Of a stretch of 64,000 bases of DNA, positions 32,806 through 43,925 are shown one piece after another. This stretch comes from Eutreptiella sp. 'Long Island Sound 2002' (taxonomy: Eukaryota > Euglenozoa > Euglenophyceae > Eutreptiales > Eutreptiaceae). Below the pieces are notes generated by a model that did no database searches, was not told where the DNA came from, and saw nothing but the letters and a program-made list of their open reading frames with translations. Within the stretch, counting starts at the first letter, position 1. Each line of letters begins with the position of its first letter. The DNA lies in assembly GCA_964036045.1 (NCBI GenBank), contig OZ038385.1, forward strand, positions 56,967,919 to 57,031,918. Reading direction: 5' to 3'. Position numbers and translations under genes: made by a program.

Positions 32806-33734
32806 TCTTGCAACTCATCGACGCTCACCGCCACAGCGGCTCGCGCAGATGCTTGGACCCAGTGCCTCAGGCCACACGGGCATCGGGGCTGACTGCCCGG
32901 CAACAACAGCAACAAGTGCACGGCACATACCAATCTCCAGCAGCGGAAGTTTGGAATCTGAGGCGAGGCTTCGACCGGAGTTGCCACTGCCGCCCTCTTC
33001 AGCCTCAGATGAGTCTGAGCCAAGCTGCACGCTGTCGTCTGCAGGGCCAAGGGGTGTAAGGCCAATGAGACACCACGTTGACCAATGGAAGGCGCAAAAG
33101 CCAATTGCTGGGCCTCAGAATACTGCAGCACGTCAACCCACATCGCATGCACATGCTCGAAGGAAGACAAGCTCACTGAATATACATACGCACGGGCTGA
33201 CCACCAGAGCTCTCCTTGATTTCTTGTCCCCCAAGGAAGAAAGCACTCAGCGGCAGTCAACCAACAGCGCCTGGCCCATTACAAAAGGCAGCTGTCGGCC
33301 GGTCACTGTCAGCAGTTGCTGATCAGGTCACAGCGGTTGGCAATTTTCCGACGGCAGTTGGTGGCGAACCGACAAAATGTGGCCCGCAACTGCCAACAGT
33401 TGGTGCCTCAACCACAGGCAGTTGGATGGTAACCGACGGCGGTTGCTTAACCCTAAAAAGCTGTGCTTAGTAGACAAAGAACAACCGATTAAGGACAGCA
33501 CACGCACACACACACATCTACACGGGGCCTTTAGGCACCTGCGGGGAAGGGGAAACAGACCTTCTGTGAGGAACACACTGGGCAGGGCGGAGAAAGCGAA
33601 GCTGGGGAAATGGCCCAGGGAGCGGAAAGAAAAGCGCCGACTACTGCGCCTCGAGGCCTGGCCGTGCTGCCCGTACTGCTCCTCCGCAGCTTTTGCCAGC
33701 CCAGCCTGGAAGCCCGACTGATAGTCCTGGACTC

Positions 33735-34920
33735 GCCTGAGGGCGCACGGTCGGTAGGAATAGGGCAGGATCAGAGTTTTGGAGTGTGTGGCGACGCATT
33801 CACCATCACAAGGGCAAGGGCTGGGGCTCGGGCTAGGGCCATGACTACGAATAGCGGTAAATCCATAACTACTTTAAGCTGCGTAGCCCGCATTATGTGC
33901 CGGTAACGGTTGATGCAAGTAAGAAAAGGTGTGTACTACTCCGCCTTGTCACCGACCAAAATGATTGCGCAACCAGTTCCATGTACTACGAAAGCCAGAA
34001 GAGACAACCAAATTGATTTATCGCTGTCCTCTAGCCCTTAAACACGATGACATATCATTACCACAACGTCGAAATTGTGGAGTCAGTGTAGAATGTGCTC
34101 CAGCTAGTGCTAGGTCCAGGCTCGGGCTAGAGGCTAGAGCTGAAGCAACGGCCATGGCAGGGCCGGAGCTGGAGCTGGAGCGAAAGCTACCATTGTGACA
34201 GGGCGAGGGCTCGGAGTATGAGTAGGGCTCTGGCTGAGGCTGAGGCTGAGCCTGAGGCGGAGGCTACGGATTAGGCCTGGGCTGGTAATAGCTGGTGTTA
34301 GAGGCAGGGATAGGGCTTGGTCTCGGGTAAAATTGGTGAGCATGCATATGATATGGTTGGATGGGTTGCCTTGTGTGGGGTTCGCAGTATTGTACCCGTG
34401 AGACGAACATTTCCCCAGCACGCCATTCCCCAAATTGGTTTGGAGATGCGATATCCTTTGGACACAAACGAGTACCCCCCGACCCGACCTGACCCGAGAC
34501 AATCCTGCGACGCCCGGCACGCGCATACCTATCGAGGGACACACGCCGTTCGGGGCTGTTTCCGGCCGAAGATGAAGGGCTGGACAACGGGCACTGATAG
34601 GGATTGGGGGCCCGCGAGATTGGACGCGCAGATGCCTGTGAAGCAGGGGAGGCAGACAAAGGGCGGGGGCTCTCACCAGCTCTCACCACCAACTTCTGCA
34701 TAACCCTCCCCAACCCCAGCCCCGTTCCCAGCCCCATTTCCAGCCACAGCCCCTGTTCCAGCCCAACCACAGCCCTTGCCCATGCCCATCCCGACCTCCA
34801 GCCTCCTCCTGCAGCCCCCACTCCAGCTACAGCCCTTGCACAAGGCCCAGCTGCCCAGATCCAGCCCCAGCCACAAGCCCAGCCACAGGCCACAGCCACG
34901 CTGACAGACACCTGTTGAGC
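33735..34920. repeat. Strand-biased GGCT(G/C)G hexamer-rich stretches, G-rich then C-rich
   Basis: From 33810 to 34285 the plus strand repeats degenerate GGGCTC/GGCTGA/GGAGCT units. From 34690 to 34915 it repeats the complement (CAGCCC, CCAGCC). The two stretches form a long imperfect inverted pair around an ordinary spacer. The ORFs here are repeat-derived. Confidence 0.5.
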
Positions 34921-36928
34921 CCCAGTCTCCGGCACCTCGATTTCTCCCAACTCCGAGAACTCCATATCCATTCTGCAGACAGTCGTTGTGTCGATCCACA
35001 CAGCCTGTCCCTGGCTGCGCCCTGCCCTGCTGGCGGTGTGGTGTTCGAGTTACAACATGCCACAACCTGCGCTCTGAAATCCTGCGTTATGGCATCCAAT
35101 GAGGCCTACAATCCCCCCATTTTCCGCCCAAAGATGTCGCTAGGGGGCACGGCAGGCGTTGTTCAGAAACACGTAACACAGGCAGGCCTGTGCTTGACAG
35201 GAATGGGGGGGGGGGCGAGTGACCCCCTTTCCTGGGAATCAAAATTCGTAACGGCAGCAGATTTTCTGATGGTAGTACAGAGGCAACGACTGTGGGTTCT
35301 GGCATTGCAATTCACAGAAGAGTCCAGCCACGAGGGGTGGTTTAGTTCAATTCCGGACCCCAACCCCAGCGGTGTGGGCAGGGGGGGGGCTGGAGGGGTT
35401 GCATTTTTTTTTGGGGTTTACGCACATTCTTGAGTTCCCCGTTTCATTCTGAATTCATTTTGAATATGCAAGTGGGATAAAATCTCCTTTGATCCCGCTA
35501 CCCTGCCTCCCCAACGCCATGTGCCTCTGCCCTGGCCCTCGGCCATCCCACTTAATCTCCAATGTTACCCACAGCTCCGAGATTGTGGTCCCCCCCCCCC
35601 TACCCCCACCTCCCCTTGGACCCTGGGACCGGTGACCTTGACACGGTGTGGGGGCCCGGTGCTCCTCCGGACGCCGCCAACAGACCGGAAAAGGGGGATA
35701 CCCATCTGGGGATCGAATGATTTTGCTCAATCTGTATAAATGGAAGATTATGATTTTGCCTTTGGGAGAAATTTCAGTGGGAACCCCCCCCCCCCCCAGA
35801 CCAAATATGAATCTCAATGAACTTGATACCGGTCCCCCACCCTCCTAGATGGTTTGTTGGGCCGTGGGACAGCCATCTACTCCGGCTGGTATCAAATGCT
35901 GGTATCCTGCGCCAGGATAGGACTATTTTCATATGTGGTAACATTTCAATCGCATGATAACAGGTAACACCCGAAAACCAGGTATAATCTCTCGAGGAAG
36001 TGAGCCCATGATATTTTGTTGTTGAACTGGAACCTTCCCTCAACTTGCTTAAACGCGATGTGTACTACACCAATGGTGAGAAGAAACTACGATGCGTGAT
36101 GCTTTTTGCCTTTCATGTGCTTGTTTGTGTAGAAACGCGGAACTTTCGGCAACATAACAATTTGTTGTCACATGATCCAACATGGCCCCTGGTCATACAC
36201 TATGTCCTAATGACACGGAATTGAACCTCATGTATCACGACCAATGTAAAAGGACAGCGTAGGAATACAAGAAGGAAACAAGCATACTTAGATCAGGACA
36301 AAAACCTGAAATACTTTGTGTCCAACAACACCCACCAGAAACACAGCGAAAAACAGCATCTGCACAAAGAGCTATGGCAACAAATAAACGTACTTAAGAG
36401 CTAAGAAACTACTCACTCGACAATAAAGTAGATCGGGGAAAATGAACACAATGCCAGCAACAAGAGAAACAATGCTTTCCAAACTAACACAAGAGAAACA
36501 ATGCTTTCCCAATTAACACGTCACATTCAGAGGTGCAATAGCTAATGGACATATGCATAATGCCCTGCTTTGTGTGCGTCCACGATAATCTGTGGATCCT
36601 ATGCCTGTGAATCGTCTATTTTTTACCTTTCGCATGGGTGCTGGCCCCGGCATGAGCCATCTCTAGACCCCCCAGATCTGTCCACATAGCTCATACTTAA
36701 AATGGGAACTTTAATGGTTGATAGGTGTGCATTCTCCAGAACCCTTGATCCACTGCCGCTTCCCTCTCATAGAGCAATGTGCCCACTCTGTGATACAGAA
36801 GATTCCAGCTAGCCTCTGTCATGTCCTAGACCTCTTACCCACTCTACAGACTGATAATTTGCACAAATAGATACACCTAGATGTGCCCCGATGGAACACG
36901 CACCTCAGGCAGCAACAGAGCGTACATT
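34921..36928. other. Gene-poor stretch with homopolymer tracts
   Basis: I find no supported gene. G and C tracts occur near 35205, 35385, 35590 and 35785. Confidence 0.5.
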
Positions 36929-37325
36929 CAACTCGCCGGCGCGCGATATGTACACGAAACGATTGTTGCTCCTGGGGAAATTGCAAGCACGGAGAGCAGA
37001 GCTCAACTCACCGGCGCGTGATGTGTACCCGTGATGCGGAAAAGAACGGGGCACCCAGAGGAGTGGCATATGATTTTTTTTTGTATATCTCACACCCTCC
37101 ACTCTACCTCCTTTGTTGATGCTCAGCACAGAGAAGCCCTTCTCACTGTATTTTGGTAGATTAGACAGCTCAGGGAACAATAGATTGTACGTTCAACTCG
37201 CCGGCGCGCGATGTGTTCTCTACTAGGGGAACGGTACATCTTTGAACCTTGAGGATGCCATGGGCACGAAGGGGTAAGCTCCACTCACCTGCGCGTGAGG
37301 TGTGCTCGTGACATGGGAAAAGACA
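36929..37325 (-). repeat. Duplicated module with four CTCGCCGGCGCGCGATGTG-like cores
   Basis: Cores lie near 36931, 37005, 37196 and 37284. The first pair with its flank (to GTGATGCGGAAAAG) is repeated by the second pair (to GTGACATGGGAAAAG). On the minus strand each core encodes (T/I)SRAGE(L/W) in open frames across 36905-37607, so a repeat-bearing ORF is possible. Confidence 0.65.
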
Positions 37326-37802
37326 GGTCAAATTGAAAACTGTACATCCTACGGACTGATGATAGGTTATGGCCTTGGTTTGTAGGTGCACGGTTTTGAC
37401 GCCATCAGGGGTACTGTGGGAGTGTAATTGACTGCTGGCACATCGGCCTATTGTAATACACCCTTGGCTAGTGCAGCCAAGCAATTCATATTTGTGTAAT
37501 CCGCACTCACGTACGCTTGCTTGTATACACTGAGTAGAACTGACACACATTTGCTGGCACGGAGTTTCAGATCCCTCTGTAATATTTGCCCTTGCTGCAT
37601 CTGACATGTGGTTGATCTTTGGCTGCCCTGTACCCCCTATGATTTTGAGTGCATTCCAATCGTCCGGGTACGATTTACGCGCTTATCGACTTCTGCCATG
37701 GAACATAGCACTAATGGGGAATTAAACGTCAAACATTTCGCTTCAACAGTAGGCCCCTCCGTTTTGCAATAGGTTGTCTTTGTCTCTCTGCGTTCAGACG
37801 AT

Positions 37803-38399
37803 ATGGAACGGTACGAAACTTCCTTGATTCAAAATTTATTGGACCTTGTGCACGCGACATGCAACCTGGGAACCTCTCTACTTTCTCGATGGAATAGACA
37901 ATTTGACCCCGTTGTAATCGGACAAGCTGAGTTAACATTGCCATCTTTATGGCAAAACGACCCATCACGACTGTATGACGCCCTACAATGGGCGGTTACC
38001 AGGGGAGAGTTACAGGGAGTATCTTCAGTTGGAGCAGCGTTGGTTCCGCGAGGCATTTTGATACATTGCAAAGCAACTAAAAGCTGTCTTGAATCTGGCA
38101 AATGCCTCAATGCGCAATTCGTACCCCTAGCATTGGTTGCTGGCCCACGCCTTTATCAATGTTTGCACGAGACTCAGGATTCTGTGATTAATTGGCTTGT
38201 ATCATCATGGGCACCGGCCTACAAGCAGATTGAAATGGCTACTTTACGTGGATTAGTAGCCCGGGTGCTAAGCAAGGACCTTCACACAGCTTTGTCCACT
38301 GACGACAACGCCATCCAACGTCATCTCAAATCACTGATTATGGGATTTATCACAAATCCAGGTGTAAAGAAACTTTGGGAAGCTATTCAGCCGCCATAA
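37803..38399 (+). CDS. LINE-associated ORF, 198 aa, unknown
   Basis: An ATG at 37803 opens an uninterrupted 198-aa frame ending in TAA. It is helical in character (SLIQNLLDLVHATCNLG, AYKQIEMATLRGLVARVLSK) and lacks Cys motifs. It sits immediately 5' of the coiled-coil frame on the same strand, so it is most likely the N-terminal part of ORF1 of the LINE. A separate gene is possible, since no frame connection is seen. Confidence 0.45.
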   Translation: MERYETSLIQNLLDLVHATCNLGTSLLSRWNRQFDPVVIGQAELTLPSLWQNDPSRLYDALQWAVTRGELQGVSSVGAALVPRGILIHCKATKSCLESGKCLNAQFVPLALVAGPRLYQCLHETQDSVINWLVSSWAPAYKQIEMATLRGLVARVLSKDLHTALSTDDNAIQRHLKSLIMGFITNPGVKKLWEAIQPP

Positions 38400-38463
38400 G
38401 CCTTGCAAATGATTTGGCACCTTCCCTAGCCTAGCCTAGGCAGCAACCACTGTTCCTGCGTCA

Positions 38464-39414
38464 TACTATGGTCCGATGACTGACCTATGGTTTGACCTGC
38501 TGTCATGGGCCACATCTGCTGTTCAAATCACGATTGCCTCTGGAGTCCCGAGAAAACCGGTGCATCTAGACGTACGTGAGTCAATTGCTTTCTTGGCAGC
38601 TTGTGAGGCTTTTCTGATCCCACTGGACACACTTAACAAAATGTAGCAGCTAATAGGGGAGTCCGACATTTCGTGGGCTACTGCGCCGACCATTGCAGCT
38701 CTTCATCAAATAGTAGATCCTTTGACTACACCTTCTCAATTCTGGCCTAAATACAATCCGGGGAAACCTTTCTCCGAAACGCCTACTCTTGCTCCGGGGA
38801 TACCAATTTTCAACTTCGAAGTGGAGCCGAGCAATATACAAGCCACTCAATCACCCGAGTCTATTGTTGATCTTACTACTGCTGATGGGAATGGGGACAA
38901 TATCTCTGGTCACTTGATCATGGATCTCCGTGATATCAACGGTCATGCCCAACTGGAGCCCTCGGAACCTAAAGTTTCTACTTCCCTCCTTCCTCAATTC
39001 AACTCGGTTCAAAGTGCCACCGGCAAGGAATTGCAAGATACCAAAGCGGAACTTACAAAGTTACAAAACACCATGAACCACCTACAGTCATATGCAGTCC
39101 AACAGGCGGGGAGACATGCAAAAGAACGTAGCAAGATGATGGAAGACATGAGATATGAAAAAGAGAAACAAGTAACAGAAATTTATGCTCTTCAACGTCG
39201 AGTGGGTGGTCTAGTCGCAGATCTACATGCTGCCCGGGCGGAAGTAGAACGGGCGAGGGCGAAGTCACCATATGTGCAACCACCGAATTGGGTGGGAGGA
39301 GGAGGAGGAGTGGCAGGCGTGGCGGGATGCGAGGGGCAAGGGTGGTGGCGGCAAGGGGTATGTGAAGGGTTGCAACGTGGTCATCATCGTCATCAGCCCA
39401 TTAGCCATCGATAA
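38464..39414 (+). pseudogene. LINE ORF1-like protein with coiled coil
   Basis: The frame runs from about 38464 with one TAG at 38644-38646 (LNKM-stop-QLIG). A helical N-terminal part is followed by an acidic linker and then a long coiled coil (about 39020-39260: ELQDTKAELTKLQNTMNHLQ, then KERSKMMEDMRYEKEKQV and VADLHAARAEVERARAK). After 39290 the frame enters GGA-rich sequence. A neighbouring frame (WQAWRDARGKGGGGKGYVKG) appears to continue the protein, implying a frameshift. Coiled coils are typical of the ORF1 RNA-binding chaperone of LINEs. Confidence 0.6.
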
Positions 39415-40990
39415 CGAGGTGATGGATTTGATACAGGGCATGCAGGGCAATCTGATCGGATTATACAGTGTGTGTCTCCTTCATCCAACAGAACGGCGGT
39501 TGGGGATTCTACAAGCGGTAAACAATCACCCTGCAGGCATGATGCCACGATGACCTTGAGCGTACCACTCTGAACGGGACGAGGTGCCACTGGATGTTGC
39601 AAACAAGCATGCGTATGTTGTCGCCGTGGACCGGACATGAGATGAAGCTTTTGTGAATGATCCCCTCCGATTGCAGCCGTCGGTTGATGTGGGGACACAA
39701 CTTGCAGCGATGGATGAGGAGGTGCGCCACCTCCCGGAGGCTTGGCCGGTGCCGTTACACAACACAGAAACTGGTCGTATCTGGCGTTGGCTTTGGCGAC
39801 GTGGTTCTTGTACGACGAAGTAGCGTGGAGAGTGCCCGAGCCGTCGGATCTGTTATGTCCAAAAGCGGTGACCACAACAAGTCACTCCCGAATGTGACGT
39901 TCTGACGGTCAGACCACGTTTACGATATTTAGGCAATTTGCTGTTCTTCCAAGTTTTGTTCTCGTTTGCAAATACAAAACTGCGATTTCTTGAATTGCGT
40001 GTTGCTGTCTTATTACTGGTGAGCAGAGGGTCACCGATCCTGCCCCTCATTCAAGAGCTGCTGGTGGTTCCGCTGTGCTGTTTTGTGCTGTGCGCGCGTG
40101 ACCGCTGCTTGTATTTGCAACATTTCAACAACATAAACAGCAACAAGGGAGACTCCAACCAAGACAAAATTCAAGATAGTGTGTTACTCCTGTCTTGTTT
40201 TGTTCATTTTGTTAGGTTTTGCTTGCCGTTGTTGTCTCTAGTTGCTTCTAGGCCCCCACCCTAACTTTGTCCAAGTCCGATGCCTAAGGGGCACCCCCAG
40301 CTACTTCCAAGGTACTTGCGCTTCCTTAGCCTACGCGCAAAGAGGCAAGGCCCATAGCATACCCCCAAGTATGCAACTGCGGTCCCAGTATTTGGCACAG
40401 TTGACCGAGGAGGAGCTGGATGCCACTCCCTGTCCCTGTATGTGCGATGGAGTGCTAAGCATAAAATGGCGCACCCGATGTCGCTGGCAAAGCTAGCGGC
40501 TGTTTTGAAATAAGCTTTCGGCCAGAACGAAATTCGTTACATATCCGATGTGATGCTCAGAGGCCAAGACTTGGACGATAAGTTCAGTTGTTCCCTAATT
40601 GGGGTGAAGCCATCCGTGGAGACCCAACTGCAAGGCCTACGTGTCATTGAGGACAGTGCTTTTACAGTGCAAGTGGAAAAGGTGGAGCAACAACCATGGC
40701 GACCATGGACGCTTGCCAATGAACCAGCGGCAAAGCGTCCACGCACTCAAGAAAGTAATGTTTCATCACCCACACAAATGCCAATGCAACCCAGTCCGGC
40801 CCTGGTACATCCGGCATATAGTTATGCTAGGCGCTTGCAGCCTACCCGTAGTATTGTTTGGCAGGTGGACCATACTAGCCACAACCGCCGATGCCGGCAC
40901 TTGGGGTCCAACCTCCCCCCCCCCTTTGCCCGTGTCCGCCCCACCTCCTCCCCCCCGACTCAGGGAAACGGGGAGTAACGGATGTCATTC
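39290..40990 (+). pseudogene. LINE, ORF1 end to endonuclease region, scrambled frames
   Basis: Protein-like pieces in changing frames are seen. They are VVIIVISPLAIDNEVMDL (39380-39550), DEVPLDVANKHAYVVAVDRT-stop-DEAFVND (39570-39830), and LAKLAAVLK-stop-AFGQNEIRYISDV continuing to an open frame at 40550-40978 with RPRTQESNV. No endonuclease catalytic motif could be placed with confidence. The in-frame stops here are TGA and TAA at positions where CGA or CAA would restore the frame. Confidence 0.45.
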
Positions 40991-41029
40991 CTCCTCCTAA
41001 GGTTCTCACATTTGAGGCACAGAACGCTT

Positions 41030-41690
41030 GGTCCAATGTACTGGACTCCATCTCATGTAACACCCCCTCCCCACTCTGGAAGCTTGTATACACACACCTT
41101 CCACCTCTCCTTTGGACCATTTTCCAGTATTGGCGGCTATGTTGCTCGATGTTCATAAACCACCGGCTGAACAATGGGTGGAAAAGCAACGCGTTTGCTT
41201 GCCTCCCAAAATCAAGGGAACAATTCTTTGGAAGTATGACTCTGCGCTGGTTGATGTGATTCCTCAAACTCTTTTGGATCTGCCTGCTACTGAGGTGCTT
41301 GAGCTCTTGTGAACCGGCATTGTGCAAGCAGCTGTTACTGTCTTTGGGGCTCCGCGACCTGTGAGTACGATACCCAGTATGGTCATTAAGTGTCAACACG
41401 AGGCCAACGCCTTTCTCTGGAAACATCCCCGATGGTGGTGCAACCTAGAACATATCTCTCAATTGTTACACTTGAAAAAAGAGCTGAGCACTGCTTGGTG
41501 TGTTACCAATCTGGAACGGCAGTTGGGCATCACACATGTGAGGGAACAATCTATCGCTCGTGTCAAACCAGCATATAGGGCAATATACTGTCGATCCTTG
41601 GCCCTGGCCCTGGATCCCAAATATGCAATATTGCTGGTAGTGCCACCGCACCTCCATGCCAGGGTTGTCCTAGATCAATCAAGAGAGTGA
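41030..41690 (+). pseudogene. LINE, endonuclease C-terminus and EN-RT linker
   Basis: The frame contains LDHFPVLAAMLLDVHKP at about 41110, the position and pattern of the SDHxP motif that closes APE-type LINE endonucleases (Ser replaced by Leu). A long helical linker follows, with a TGA at 41310 (LELL-stop-TGIV). It continues without further stops to 41690. The linker lies directly before the RT, as in LINE ORF2. Confidence 0.55.
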
Positions 41691-41717
41691 CACCTCCGCC
41701 CTTAAACACATCTCACT

Positions 41718-42553
41718 GTGTTGCAAGTTAAAGATATCATGTACCGGCCACAAGGTGACATTTTCAAAGTTTCTTCACTTACGCCTGACCAGATACGATA
41801 TGCGCTCGCTGATGCTTCTCGGTCTACTCCCTTTCGGGATCTCATTTCGTATCAACTTCTTGGGGCCCTTGACGACAACCACATTCCCATCCGTGTGTGT
41901 TTTTACAATCTCCCACTGAAAGGACACACTGTAGAGATCCTACATCATGGTGATTTTATGCTTCTACCCACCGCACGGCATTGTGGCTAATGGTAGGCCC
42001 CTTTCCAATTTGTCTGCTTTGTGAAAACTTTTTTCGATGATTTTCATTAGACTTTTGCGACGCTGGCCGGTGGAACGAGGCCGTATACCCCTCTCCTAGA
42101 TGGCAATGCAAGATAACATATCGGTGGCTCATCTTTTGCGACTAGCATAGGACTGGGTCCAATGCCAGTGGCAACGGCATTTGTGGGTGTACCTTTTGCT
42201 TGACGATGTCATGCACACTTTTGGATCGATTGCACATGAAAAATTGCGTTCCGTGTTGCTGAGAGGCGGTGTGCATCCGACACATGTCCGTTTAGTCATT
42301 TTTCGCACGAATCAAATTGCCATTGTTTATGGGTGGGCATAATGGTTTGCGTATTTTTTCTACAATTTATGAAGCTGGAAAGGGTTAGGGTGACCCGATC
42401 TCTGCCTTGTTGTTTTGCCGAGTCAATGCCATCCGTGTTGCGATAGTTTTACGAGAGGTGAACATGATTGACACACCAACATGACCACTAAGGCAAATGG
42501 GATGGATTGATGATTCATCCTAGTTAGGGGCAACTAGATCTAATATCCAAGCA
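41718..42553 (+). pseudogene. LINE reverse transcriptase palm, motifs 0, A, B, C
   Basis: Motif 0/1 reads NGRPLSNLSAL (from 41989). A segment rich in in-frame stops follows, with MAMQDNISVAHLLRLA. Motif A reads VYLLLDDVMHTFGSIAHEKL (42187-42246), with the catalytic Asp at 42202 or 42205. Motif B is G-TAG-GDPISALLF (42383-42412), where the TAG replaces the near-universal Gln of QGDP. Motif C is GWIDDSS (42500-42517), with Trp-Ile before the two Asp instead of (F/Y)-Ala. There is a frameshift between motifs A and B. The enzyme copies LINE RNA at the target site. Confidence 0.75.
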
Positions 42554-43198
42554 GTGGCAAGTCTATTACCCCGAGCGGGTAGGGCCACTAACCTGTTTCC
42601 AGATTCCACCAAACCTTTATGTCTTGGTGCACGCTTATCCAGTACTAAGATACGATACGATGCCCAACCCATTCTTTTTGTCGAGATGCCGCTTCAAACC
42701 CTTGCAGAGGGAGACTATGTGCGCCTGCTGGGAAGACATGCTCTACTGCATATTTTTCACAAGCAAGATTTTTGCCATTTGCTAGCCGCATGCAGGCGGG
42801 CGGTAGCTCCGATATCCACGGAGTGCCTGCCGTCACACTACCTTGTGTATATGTACAATGCGGTGGCAGGGGGCATGCAACGATGGAGTGCCCTCGTTCG
42901 ACCCCCGTTGCCTCGGGCCATGAGACTCGCCAATCTGCCAATGGCATCTATGCTCCGAAATTTTGGCATGCCCGGGCACCATTCACCGGAATTGTCTCTC
43001 CAACCAATTGCAGTTGGATGGACGGGGTTGGTTAGTTCGGTACCGGTCATGATAATCACCTTTCTATCCACATACATCCGTCAACTCAAGCATAGCAACG
43101 GGCAGGTGTGTTCTACAACTCGAAATGGCGTGGTACAAGCTCGCATGTGGTTTCACCCAAGCATGTCGTGTCTAGGAGCCGACTTTCTTCACGTGTGA
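42554..43198 (+). pseudogene. LINE RT thumb and linker
   Basis: This 214-codon open frame is in phase with motifs B and C. It starts with AGRATNLFPDSTKPLCLGARLS, which matches the pattern after the catalytic box (G...N..Ks.....LG..l.). A Pro/Leu/Arg-rich region typical of the LINE thumb and linker follows. It ends in TGA at 43196-43198, after which the same frame continues into RNase H. Confidence 0.65.
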
Positions 43199-43925
43199 CC
43201 GGCGCACACGGGTTATTATGATACATTTTTGGCGTGTTGGCATCATCTGGTTTTGGAGGTTCATGTGCTAGAACACACTTTGCAGGCTGATCGGTTGTCT
43301 CATTCCCTGTATTTAGCAGAACACTCTTGGCAAGGTGATGATTTTCACCGGTGGATGAAGGTGACCTATGAATCCATTCAGCACGATGTGCATCACTCAT
43401 GGCCGGTGAGATTCGAGGCACAACAATACCCTGTGACCTATTCTACGACCGCCTAGTCTCGTGAGCCATTTCTGTTGAACTTCACCGGGGTCCCGGACAA
43501 TGCTGTTTTCATACCAGATGCCTCGTGGTACCCGCTTGGCTGATTCTCGGGGGGAGTAGTGGCGGTGCTTGATCCTATTGGCCTCACTTACGAGATATAC
43601 CGTGTCCCCATGCTTGTTTTTTTTTGTGACAATCCATATCAAGCAGAAATTTACACGGTGTGGATCGTTCTACGCTCTCGTGTGCATGCATAGTGGTACC
43701 TCCGTGATATCTGGGCACTCACAGATTCGTATATAACTGCTCCATCGTTGCGCAATGAGCGTTCATGCTCATTGGTGTAGTCACGCTTGATAGCCTGTAG
43801 GGCTCTACTTGAATCTGTTGCCCCGCCCAAAAACCTATATTCGCATATCACGGGTACTTTCTTGGATGAGGTCTTTGATGCCGTTGATGCGGTTGCCAGA
43901 GATGTGGCATCAGTCCAGCCACCTA
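43199..43925 (+). pseudogene. LINE RNase H domain
   Basis: It lies in the same frame as the RT end. Motifs are FIPDASWYPLG (first Asp, codon 43517-43519), YQAEIYTVWIVL (Glu, 43646-43648), WALTDSYIT (second Asp, 43724-43726), and HITGT...DAVDAVARD (the usual H..G....AD..A end). Stops at 43454 (TAG), 43541 (TGA), 43691 (TAG) and 43778 (TAG) all sit where Gln or Arg would read through. RNase H removes the RNA template strand after first-strand synthesis. It places this LINE among the RNase H-bearing groups. Confidence 0.75.

Noticed and set aside
42830-42900. Zinc-knuckle-like QCGGRGHATMEC in a plus-strand frame
   Set aside because: The first Cys spacing is wrong (C-x4-C) and the frame is not the one that carries the RT thumb and RNase H.
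42554-43077. Minus-strand ORFs opposite the LINE (42645-42947, 42838-43077)
   Set aside because: Shadows of the plus-strand RT and linker frame.
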